NCBI GenBank assembly: GCA_964019695.1 | Contig: OZ026522.1 | Coordinates: 63,077,811 to 63,141,810 of the forward strand | From: Loripinus fragilis | Taxonomy: Eukaryota > Mollusca > Bivalvia > Lucinida > Lucinidae | Length of the DNA stretch: 64,000 bases | Direction of reading: 5' to 3' | In this document: positions 37,301 to 49,300 of the stretch, piece by piece | Numbering within the stretch: the stretch's first letter is position 1 | How the letters are laid out: every line of letters starts with the position of its first letter | Notes under the pieces: generated by a model | What the model was told of the DNA's origin: nothing | Databases searched by the model: none | The model's input: the letters and a program-made list of their open reading frames with translations, nothing else | Program-made: the position numbers and the translations under genes

Positions 37301-40300
37301 TGGGCTTAAAAATGCTTATATCACCATAGCGAATGATACTTAACAGCATCTAATTTCCTAATGGTTGCGTGGGTAAAAATGACACAGATTTTGGCCAGTG
37401 TCCTTTTTACGCCCAGTTCAAAGCTATATAACTTGACCGAACAAAGGGCTTATGATATAAAATTTATATAAAGTGATAGACAAGAGCTAGTCCTTTCAAA
37501 ATATATATAGTTATAGTACCGTAAATTCTATATTTGTAGAGATACAGCCCGATTCAACGAACATAAAAAATGACCCTCATATAAGTAGGAATGGAAACCA
37601 TTTCTCCGAGAACCATGTAGACGCAAATATGCCCACTGATCACTATCTACAATTTACTACTTCCGCATGATAACACAATATCAAAGATAAATGTACAGTT
37701 TTAGTTTAATTGGAAACCAGAAGTTGACATAGCATACACATATGAGCTGTAACAAAAGTAACAAACAATACAATGCACATATTTAAGCTGTGACATATTA
37801 TTTCCAACAATGTGGCATTTTGACAAATGTAGACTCAGACGAGCCTGTGTAGCCCCTTTTCAGCTAAGAAACTTCAAATGTTGTTCGGTCAGTAGCCTAA
37901 TACTCATATAGTATTCAAGCAACTAACAAAGTCTCTGACCAGACTGCGCGTATGCGCAGGCTGGTCTGAGCCTTTGTTGGTCACACATAGCACGTTGTTA
38001 GAATCTTGTGTCTTGGCTCATATAGATTGCCCTTAGTGAGCCCTAATAAGCGCATGTACGATTATTAGATAAATTGCTAATATTGCACAATACTATGAAT
38101 ATAGTTGCTATGTTCTATTTTATTCAGTGTAGTCTAGCAGTCCCTTCTGACGATGGGTTAGAAATAATAGCCACTACACAATGGACTGAGCCTATCCAAC
38201 ATGTTGTTGCACAGATTTGTGGAGCACAAAAGAACAAGTAAGTTTTCATATAGTTTAAAGTTTACATCAATGCTCTTGATTAATCAAACTAAATGCAATG
38301 AGAAAGTACATAGAAATTATATACTATTCACAGGCCTTTGAATAAGAGTGTGCTACTGAAAAGTACTATTCTTATATCTCAATCAAAACTTATGTTGTGG
38401 ATGCTAAAAGGAACCGCCTACAGTTTAGTTTACACCCTTTAATGCACACAACTTATGGTATTCCAAATATAAACTCAGGATAAACATAAGATTTGAAGTC
38501 TCACTAAGAAGCTGTACATAGACATGTTAAGAATGGATGTACACAGATTAGATAAGTAATATTCTCTAGGCTTGTCAGCATACGAAAATTCTATGTGCCA
38601 TCTCTATAAAACAGGGTAATTATGTTGTATAATGTATCACTAAAACTCTTATAAGTCGCAACAGCTGTCTTTGTGCTGCGTGGAATTGGTAAAACAACTC
38701 TCCGTACATCGATATAGCGTTGGTATTTTTCATATATATTTTGTTCTGGCAGAAAGTGGACTACCACTTAAGTCCTAAGGGTCGAAAAAGATGTTGCACT
38801 TATCATTAATCCTCATGAATAACCTTGATAAAGCTGATTCTGCTATTTTCAAATTTTGTATGTTCAATTTATTTCTAAATGATCTGTTCTCGAGATTATT
38901 TGTAGTAAACTGTGTTGCTTATACATTTGTACATGTTAAAAGCAGGAGTAGACTAGAAAAAAGTTAACGTTTTTCTCATAGGTGCAATAACAAATGTAAA
39001 CATGAACAACAGCTCCTGTAGCTATTATCTCTAATTTTATGGGTTGTTGCTTTCCTGGAAACATTACCTGTAAAATGTTTGGCAGATAATATTAGCTTAG
39101 TGTCTATGCTGCTTATCTAGCAAGGTCAAGGTAGTAGTCTTATCTTATCTGCACACTACTATATATAGAGAATACTAGGTGAGTGACTTTGGATATCAAG
39201 TTTACCAGGCAAGGCTTTGAGAACGCTTGTTGACATTGCGAGGCTTGTCGGTGGTTCAACATGTGTTCTTGAAGCCAAGCCTGTAAACTTGATGTCAAAA
39301 GAGGGTAACCCAGTATTCTATTAATCAGCCAACCAAGTTAATGTACTCTTCAAACCAGCAAATATGACGAAATGATCGACTGTTTGTGTCAATTCAGCGT
39401 CATTGGCTACGTCATTTAAAAAGAACAACGTCATCTTGACCTGATAAAGGCACATGCTGTAATATAGACAACGTTTATTGGGCAACATTCAACGCTGCAA
39501 TTAACATGAATAGAAACTGATGATATAGATTATTACTACAATCATAGTTTATCATCTACTTATTTACCAATAGGGAGAGACTTAAAGCAGTTTAGATTTA
39601 AGAAAATTAAAGAAAAAATGGGACAGGCAACTAAAAGTAACATGATTCAATGATGACTCAAACACAAATCACATTCATATTTGAGCCTTGTCGCGAGACA
39701 AAACAGTCTTTGGGGTTTCTGACAAGGTCATACCCAAACCAGTCTGCTCAGCTACATGGACTGCCTAGGAAATCAAAATATCGCTATATAATGGAATCAT
39801 AATTAACCCATATCAGTGGGTTTCAACTTTGGCTACGTTTTACTGATGCCGCTATACTTTGTTTTTACTTTAAAGAGTCAACGTAACAGTTAAACGCATT
39901 GGAGGAGGGTTTAGTGGAAAGGTAGACAGAAACAAGGTAGTATCTGCTGCTTGTGGATTGGCTGCTTATCTCACAAATAGGTATGCCTTATTTCGTTACT
40001 ATCACTAATAATAGTACCTGCTGCTTGTAGATTGGCTGTTTATCTTAAAAGTATGTATGCCTTATTTCGTTAACATCACTCAAATCTTATTTCATAAACT
40101 CCATATGGGTTTGCTAATTTGTCTTCTTGGTGTCTCGTAAAATACCACAATCACAAACTGCAAACAAACCCATGGTACGGCCAGGAAGAGCCACACAACA
40201 ATCACGATACACCAGTAGGACACTTTATGTCAAATTACAAGTTTAGTTATTTGGACCCATATAAATGACATATTATGTATGATGATTTAGGCTTATGTAT

Positions 40301-43300
40301 TCCTCCTGTAAGTTTTAATAATCTACCATTCAAACACCAAACTGAACACAAATGACGTGTCCTTACTATGTGTATCATGATATAAATAAAAAAAAGTATA
40401 TCCCAAGCTCATATTAAGTAAACATTACGAGTGTTTAATGTTGGAAGGCAAATAGGTATGATAAAAACGCCAGAATCACATATTACCCATGGCACCATAG
40501 GAAAAAGACATTGTAACACAGACAAAGAAACACAAGAAAAAGCAAGAATACAATCAAAGTAAAGCAAACAGCTTTTACTGCCTCTGTGTGGTGATTGAAA
40601 AACGGAGGATACAAATAATTATAGCATAAAACCAGGACAAACCACAAAGCCCACACATACATTGTACAGCGAGAGCAACAAAGAACGTATAATCAACAAC
40701 AACGTAACAACCACATGAGAATGGACAGTGAAACAGATTTACTGCTCAACCAAATAAAGAGGTCAGTGCTTGATGCCCCATGTGGCCAGCCAGGACGCTG
40801 ATTAAACTTGCCTGGTGTTCAGTCAGTACAGTACTTGATCTACATTGAATTAATAATTAAAAACTGTTTAAATGAAAACATAAACAAAGGTTATGACCCT
40901 CTGTGTATAGCTTGACATTCACATATAATTTAAAATACAACCTCAAAGCCTCTGGGATGTTTTTTTCTTCAAGTCATATATCGTTTTATCAGTCACCCCT
41001 TATATTAACTGAATTGTTTCAAAATAACCTAATAAACGTTTTCTATCTCACGGCATGTTACCCTTTTCAGGTCATGATGATGTTGCACTTTTTGAATGAC
41101 GTCGCCAATGACGCTAAATCAACACAGAAATTAAAAATTACGTCATAATCGCTAGTTGGAAGAGTGTTTAACAATGGGTAAATTGATAAATAGAATACCA
41201 GGTTCGCGTCTTTTGATATGAAGTTTACCAGGCTCGGCTTTGAGAATGCATGTTGAATCACTCGGCAAGTCTCGCGATGTCAACATGCGTTCTCAAAGCC
41301 TTGCCTAGTAAACTTGATATCAAAATACACTCACCTAGTATTCTCTATTTAACAGGCCTGTGAGAATGAGACTGTCAATGTGGGACAACATGGAAATGCT
41401 GGGAAAACGATACAATTATAAAGCAGATTATCAGGTTGGTTTATTTACGCTTAAAATTGCTAAACCAAAGTCAATGGATATGGCACAGTTTTTTTAAAAA
41501 CATTTAAGCCTTTACCAAATAAAATTTGTTTCTTTTGAATGTTAGCAAATATGTCGTAGTTTTGATTATAAACAAAAGAACAAGGCAATTAATTTTAAGT
41601 TTGCACATGTTTAATCATTCAGTAACATATTTAGCCGCTAGACCAAGTATTCAAACACCTCTCGACTTACCCACAGAGTTTAATGCAATAATGAAAAAGC
41701 ATTTTTAAGTGTTATTATTGCATATTACAGCTGCTTTCAACCAAATCGTGCTGAAAACGCCGCTAAAACATTAAGCTATCATTTTTCTTACCCTGATATT
41801 CTCTGGATGACATGAGGTCAACTTTATAATTTGTATTTATGCAAGGAACAGCTTAAAAATTGTCAGGAATATAGATTATGCCTTGGAATTTGTAAGTGAG
41901 CATGATAAGGAAGTACCACAATCACACTCTACAGACCAACTCATGGCACAGTGAGGAAGTGCCACAGAACACAAACCGCATCAAGTGCTGATTTCTGAAT
42001 TAAACATTATTTTAAATATAGTTAATTTATTAATTGCTATATGCTTATATTTCAGTAAACTATGATTATCATAGATTTCACTTCATCTATAATATACATG
42101 GTGTACAAAGCTGATATACTATGAATTGTGAAAGGAATTTAATCCATCATGTATCTTGACACACCCCAAATGCAATTAATTTGGCAATACGTTACAAACA
42201 TATATTTAATCTGATTTAAGGAGATCAATAAACAATACAATATTCTTTGATGCAACAATATTCTCTAAACATTTGTTTCCTCTACACAATTGGTACATTT
42301 TGTAGACCTATGTGAAACGTTTATATGCCGTTTCCGCAAGGGAAGTTTGAACAAACCACCATACAGCCAATCACAATCATATCAGAAAATGTTCCCTGAT
42401 ACCTGGGATTATATTAAACTACCAATTCTACGCGTCTGCGGTAGAATTTAGAAAGAATGGGGGGTATGGGTTCTGGACTTCCTTCCTGGATTATCACAAC
42501 TGGCTATAGGTTTCCTTAGAAATACTAGTAACGACCCCCTTGAGAAGCAATTGGACCCCTTGGGTCTATTTGCCTCTCGAGGGAGGGAGGGTAGTACTGC
42601 CCTCTGTGAAATATGTGGAAGAAAATATTGTTAGTCTCCCCTCCTACACTGAGGGAATTTTATCGATCCGCCCATATCACGTACTGGCTAATATAAACTT
42701 CGCACTGCTGTCATTCTCCAAGATTTTTCTAAAGATTAATATCTACATGTAAATAAAAAAAACTTACATTTTCAAGCGCTTGCTACTCAAAACATTATAA
42801 CCTGTGTATTTTAAGATAACTCATCATATACTAGGCAAAAAAAGAAACGCTGCTATGTATGAAAAGTGCTAATCGTACTAGTTATGTATTTTATTTAAAA
42901 AAACATGCATTAATAAGAAAAAAAAGAGCAAAATGGTGCTAGAGAATACTCATTGCCAGTTTCTCCATTCATTAAGACGTTGCTACTACCACGGGCTCCT
43001 TAATTTGAGGTAAATACTGCACCAAAGTAAAGTTCTGTCAAACGTTGGGAGGTGGGGGTCTTAAACAAATCTCTTGAAACGATTTCTCACAGTTTGAGCC
43101 CTGATTTTTGGCTGATGAGTTTCTTGGGATGTCCTAGCTGTGACTGACTCCAGATGAAAACGATTACCCAAATGAGACGTCTGGATGTCTCGATCTTGAC
43201 GTCGCGTCGACACACGTCGACGCCCTGGACGCGGACGGTATGACGTTGTCCAAGTTTATTGGAAACGATTCTTAAGACGTCTAATCGTCCTAACATGGCA

Positions 43301-46300
43301 CCAAAATGGTTTGGCTATTACCAATAGCGTCACGTTAGCTTTTAACACTCCTATTGCACGTTCACGTTCCACATGTGCAAGTTTTGTCACCGTAAATTAG
43401 CAATGTGTAATCTTAAATTCCAAAGTTTTTAAATGTTTTTAGACATTTGGGATGGTCGACTAGATATTTCAGTAGTTAGTACACATGTAAATCTTAATGG
43501 CCCGAGTGTGCACGTGAAAACAGGAATAAATGGGTAATCGCTCAGTACACTGGTTTTGATTGTGAAATTTTACCACTCTCATTTAACACACAATATTTTT
43601 AATTATTATATGCAGCGTTTCTCTTTTGACCTAGTATATATCTATGTTAACCTTATAGTCCAAAATAATACTTTTAAGGTTGGGCATGATGCCACTGGGA
43701 AGTTAAATGGTGTGAATGTAACCTACTACAGAGAAGTTGGATATCTTAAGAACCCAGGAGGTGGTGATTATCTCTATGGATATCTTGATAATGGTAACGT
43801 CATTGTATATGAGCCGTGACTTGAGATTTCCAATAATGTTGTATGTGCGACCAGCAAAGCCTCAGATCAGCCTGCGCATATGCGCAATCTGATCAGAGCC
43901 TTTGCTAGTCGCTTAAATATTATATGAGTGTTAAGCTACTGACTGAACATCATTTGGAGTTTCTAAGCTTAACAAGAGGCTGCACAGGCTCGTCTTAGTC
44001 TACACTTGTCAAAATACCACATTGTTGGAAATCACATGTCACACCTCATTTATTTTTCTTGCACAATGGATAAAAATATCTGAGACTCATCTTGTCCAGG
44101 CTGTTACAAGAGGACTGTTCATTGGTTGTATTGGAACTCAGCACATGGTCATCAAGTGACGTCAGTGACGTCAATGGTGAACAAGAAAAATAATCCATTA
44201 GTTGTGTGAGGATAGGATAGAAAAATCGATCCCTCCAAATCAGCATTTGTCAGCAATCGTCAAGCATCAAATGGATTTGTCTACCCCAACCTCACACTCC
44301 TTATCCAATGTTATAGTATATAGACATGGCTTAACAACTAGTCACATCTCAATAATGTGTGTGTGAACAATAAAGACTCACAGACAGACTGTGCATTAGT
44401 GCAGCATGATCAGCACGTTTGCTATTTATCTTACTTTGTTGTAAAGACCAAAATACTGTAAATTTTGTAACTTTTTGCAAGTGTTTTAACCATCGCAAAG
44501 TGTTGTAATCACTCTGTCGATTACTGATGTAGGTAAATCATGACATAGTTGCGAATTTTTAACGTGGCAAATATGTCATTTAACTACATTCAACTGCAGG
44601 CATTGGAAGTCGCGTGTATGTTTATTGTGTTACGTCAATGAAAGGTTTGCAAGAGAATAAGATTAGTGTGTGGAAAGTACTTATATGTTATATATTTCAG
44701 GGTACTTCTGTCCTAACTGGAAAGCTAAGGTGGTAGCACTGAAAACAAACAAACCATTTAACACAGCCTGCAGATCACCTGGTAAGATGTAGCTTTACCA
44801 CCTATCTGTTAAAAACTTTTATTTCACTCCAAGTATATGTGAGCACGAGCATTGGCATAGCTCCCATAACGCAAATTACGCACGTGCGTAATAAAATAGT
44901 AACATTCAAGGGAGGTCACCTTATTAGGTAAAAGGGGTTTATCATACCAAAAGGAACTGCTCATAAAGGAAAGAATTTGCTCCCTGTGGTAGCAAATTCT
45001 TATCATGAAAAGGGCCGCAATTAAAAAGAATCACTGCTAGCTCCAGTAGTCTCCCGTTCATGTGCGTAACAATTTCAGCATTCCAGCTATGCCATTGACG
45101 AGGTATATGGTACGGACAAATAAACTGTCTTTTTAATTTTATAAGCGCTGTACACAAGGAATAGCTGATTAACTTTATTTATAACCGACAGGACAAATAG
45201 CAGTCAATTTACATTTTAAGATTGCAGTTTTTATTATTAAAAACATGCATTGTAGGTGGAAAAGGAAGCAGCGGGTTTTCCAGCTTTGCCAAGAAGGAAC
45301 TGTGTCTTTATTCGCACAAACTTTAAATTACTTTGCCAGCTTCTTATTTACAATTATTTGTTTGCTTTGCTATTCTTTGCGTTGAATCTTATTTAGGTGA
45401 GAAAAGCTGACTGGGTTTGAATATACTGAAGCTATTCTTATGTATTCATTTAAGGTCTGATCCTCTTTTAAATAAATTGCCTAGTCAAATACTTTAAAAA
45501 TGAAAGTAAGAATAGAGGCAAAGATCAGGAATCAATACAATCAAGTAACACACCTGACCCTGGATACTACATGGAAAAGTGACAAAAACACAATTAGACA
45601 TCACAAACAAGCTACAAGAGGTCAGCCTTTTCCCAGCAGGTGGCCACAAGGCAGCAATAAACAGACGCGAAAGCATGACAAATACAATAATAAATAACAC
45701 AAATGATCCTCAAAAAAAGTACCACCTTGGAACGGTCCGTAAAAATATCTTACTGGAGGACTTAAACCAGTTTTACGGCGCCAACCTTGCCCTTAATTCT
45801 GATGTGGACACCGACACATTTGGGATCAAAACACAAGAAATCACAACACACATGACAGCCAAGAGGTCAGCCCTTTCCCAGCAGATGACCACAATGTTGC
45901 AAGGAACAGAAACGACAGCACAACACACACCAACCAACATGATGCATAACTTACAAAAACGATCATCAAAAGAAGCACTGCCTTGGAACGGTCAGTGAAA
46001 TACATATATTTACTGGAGGGCTCAAACTGGTTTTACGGTGCCAACCCCTATTCTTAGTTACATTACAATTCCTATCTGGATAGCATTGTTGAATTAGAAC
46101 AAAGTGTGATGAGTTGCAACGTATCTTGACATCATTTCTGAGTATACTCATAAGACAAGGTCTATTCTGCTGGGGAATGATATATAACCTCATTTGTAAA
46201 CATACTCTTACGCTTGTGTTCATTTCATATCAATCATGTGGAAGCATGGGAAAACATGTTTCGAAAATGTGTGAGATAGAAACATGAACATGATTTGTTT

Positions 46301-49300
46301 ACCAAACGAGGACACAGATCAGATCTGGTTCCAAGATTATAAAAAAACAAGCCAATATGATCCAAAATATAAACCTTATTTCATGTTCAACTAAACTGAG
46401 ATAAAGCTTGAACTGATTACAAAAAGTAAAATGCTAAAACTTAAGGATTTTTCTTGCTTTCAAACTCTCAGAATGTGTTGTCTGTAAATTCTGAAATTTT
46501 TACAAGGGATTTATTTTTGCGGAACTTCGTGGATGCGAAGTTTTGCAGATATCAGACCCTTGCAAATTGTCGGAATCACTCTGCCGCCTACTGATGTAGG
46601 TAAATCATTCACCTATATGAACTTTGAACGTCAAAAATATGTCTTTTGAAATTATTCGCGAAAAGAAGATTCTTGCAAAATATCTGAATTTACAGCTAAT
46701 GATGTTGAAATGCCAACAAATGATGGTGTTGAATCATTTATGAGTAGAATACATCTCGGCCTGTATCTCTATGGTAATACATTGCAATAGTTAGGAATCC
46801 TTCATGCTAGCGTAACATTTGTTTGTGCTTCAACAGCAGCAGAATCTAGGGCGAAGATTTGGTACCGGTAAAATACATTAAAGTTCCCCAGTGGCTTTGG
46901 CTGCTGGTGGTTCTATTGTTGTTGATTTGTAGTTGATTGTTACTCCCATCGTGGGATTCTGATGGGGAAGAAGAGAGAGCTAGTTGTTTTGTATGTCTAC
47001 CTGATGTCTTGTGATTATTGTGTGGTTCGTCCTTATGATGCCACGGATTTATCTGCAGTTTGTCATTGTCGTATTTCCTCATTATACTCATTAACTATTT
47101 TAGTTGTGTTGAGCATGAAAAAAGTTTTATAACCTCAGGCATCATATTCTTGTCTCTGTGCTCATCGTGGAGATATGGACTCATGGTGTTAACGTATTGA
47201 TTTTGTCATGTGCTTGCACAAATCTAATCAACATGGAAATTAGCAACATAATCATGGGACCTGTTCTGTACATTATCCAAATGTGCCATACATGCTTTCT
47301 GTTTTAGGATCTTTACCTGCCATCTTTTTTATGGAGCAAATGATGGAGCATATAGCAAGAACACTTAATAAAGATGCAGCAACTATAAAAGCTCTCAACT
47401 TTTATAAACAGGGTCAGGTAAATGTATACAATATTATTTTAGCATTTTTCACCACATGTATTAAGTACAGTATCAATAATTTTATGAACTTTTATAAAGA
47501 GAATCAAGTTAATAAAAAAAAACAGGAAAATACTGATTAAAAATAATGTACATTTAAAAAAAGTTATATTCTACATATGAAAACATAAAAAATGTATTTC
47601 ACAAGTGAAATAGATATCCTCTGTCTTTTCCGTTGATTTTGATGAGGCCACTTCAGATTTTCAAACGTTTATAACTTTCATATAAGTAGACAACACACAA
47701 ATTGTAGGTATTCATTTTGATTAACACTTTCGCTGCCAAGCACCTCAAAAACATTACCTCAGTGCCAAGCATGTTTCAAGGACTCCTGAATATTGAGGGT
47801 ATATGGGTTCAACACAGAGTATCTCCAGATCTATTCAACCTATTGCTGTGAAACTTTGACAGAATGTTGCTTATATATAAAACTTTTGTTTGAACCAATA
47901 ATAATACATAGTCAAGTGAATGTTAGCGGCCATTTTGAAAGCCATATTGAAAATATGATAAATACCTATAAACAACTTTTTATGCAAAAAAGATAAAACA
48001 TACACCTACACCAAGTATCAAACATAAGGATTTATCCTGATATTATATTGTTTTATCAGAAATAAATCAAAATATAGCAGTTGAAGAGCTTAATGCGCCC
48101 TGTATGTCATTCCCTTGGACATGTTTTGTTGCTTTTGACGTCCGCGAAATCTAATGACATTACAAACATTTTTGTAAAGTCAATTCTTGTACAGAAAATT
48201 GCGTTGACTTCCATATACAATATTATTATGTCCCCTGATCATTTTGAAATATAGACGAAATAATTGCGTCCCTTTTAACCGTTTAAAATAGAGTTAGTCC
48301 GGCAGAATTTGGGCGAATTTTAGAAGGACCTGGAACTTGATTTTAAACTTTTTTTTTATTGATTCTGGTAGTGCATATATTGTCGTTGAAAATTACGAGT
48401 GATGCCACTCTGGCATCATTGAGCATTTCGATATATTCAAGATGGCGTCCAAGATGGAGGCAAATTATAAGCTAAAAATTGTGTTATAAGGAAAAATGTC
48501 TCAAACTCATTTTTTTTTTCATTCAATTATTAGCTATGACATTGGAATCTAGTTGAAGACATTTAGCTTATAACAAAAATATAAAAATAAAATAAGAATT
48601 TAGACAAAATTGCCGCCAAAATGGCAGTTTATTTAAAGAAATATAAGAATTTTAAAATTTTCACTGAGACCGGCAAACTCCAGGGATTCGCATGCAAAAT
48701 GCTGATTTTACTGATTCTTGAGTTACAGACATCAGCATTGTAACATCCCAGTGATGCATCACTCAGAATTTGATATATTCAAGATGGCATCCAGGATGGT
48801 AGTTGATAAGTTTTACAACCCTGTAGGAGACGCATCTAACCTGTAGGCATATCTGGTGGATTTGTAACATACCAGAATTCTTGCCTGATGGAGAAGCACT
48901 TTACAAACACGCGTATCTGAATAAATGAACCAAGCATGCATGCCTGATTGAGTTGCACTGTACAAGCAGGCATATCTGAGAGTGGCTCCGGATCAGCAGA
49001 CATGTCTGATGTAATTGCATTTCTGTAATAGTAGCAACAGACTTGTTGCCACCCCTCTTCCGTCTGCACTCAACTAGTCAAAATGTCGCTTGAAGTGCAA
49101 AACGGACCAGCAGGCATGGCCTATAGTGATGTATCACGCCAACAGGCATGGCCTATAGTGAGGCACTACACCAGAAGAAATGACCTACAGTGAGGCACCA
49201 AACCAGAAGGCATGACCTATAGTGAAGCACCACACCAACAGGCAAGGCTGATAGTGAGGTACCAAATCAAAAGGCATGATCTATAATGAAGCACCACACC

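Larger units (their letters stand above)
33267..38127 (+). other. Intron 8
   Basis: 4.9 kb. Holds a SINE (35459-35713), hairpin F (35795-35860), a mariner-like TIR element (36216-37581) and MITE C copy 3. The 33270-35450 stretch is AT-rich with nothing recognisable. Confidence 0.6.
39981..41355 (+). other. Intron 10
   Basis: Starts with the duplicated exon border (to 40085), then repeat A fragments (40138-40232, 40453-40735) and MITE E copy 2 (41192-41344). Confidence 0.6.
41435..43678 (+). other. Intron 11
   Basis: Holds a short repeat A fragment (41895-41985) and a Tc1-like remnant (42836-43310). The stretch 42000-42830 shows nothing recognisable. Confidence 0.55.
43794..44700 (+). other. 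Intron 12
   Basis: Contains MITE C copy 4 (43810-44048) and a partial MITE D (44451-44600); the rest is unremarkable. Confidence 0.55.
44782..47307 (+). other. Intron 13
   Basis: Two repeat B units in tandem (45505-46065), MITE D (46480-46697) and an inverted repeat A (46845-47090). Nothing recognisable in 44790-45500. Confidence 0.6.

Noticed and set aside
41435..41480. Exon 11 read through the weak donor
   Set aside because: Read-through gives VGLFTLKI, which looks superficially like the KVGF motif, but exon 12 supplies [11 protein letters not shown] in phase and the read-through soon meets a stop.
43794..43819. Exon 12 extended to the stop at 43817
   Set aside because: The frame stays open for eight codons past 43793 and then stops. 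A GT donor at 43794 and an exact phase match to exon 13 make the splice far more likely than a terminal exon.
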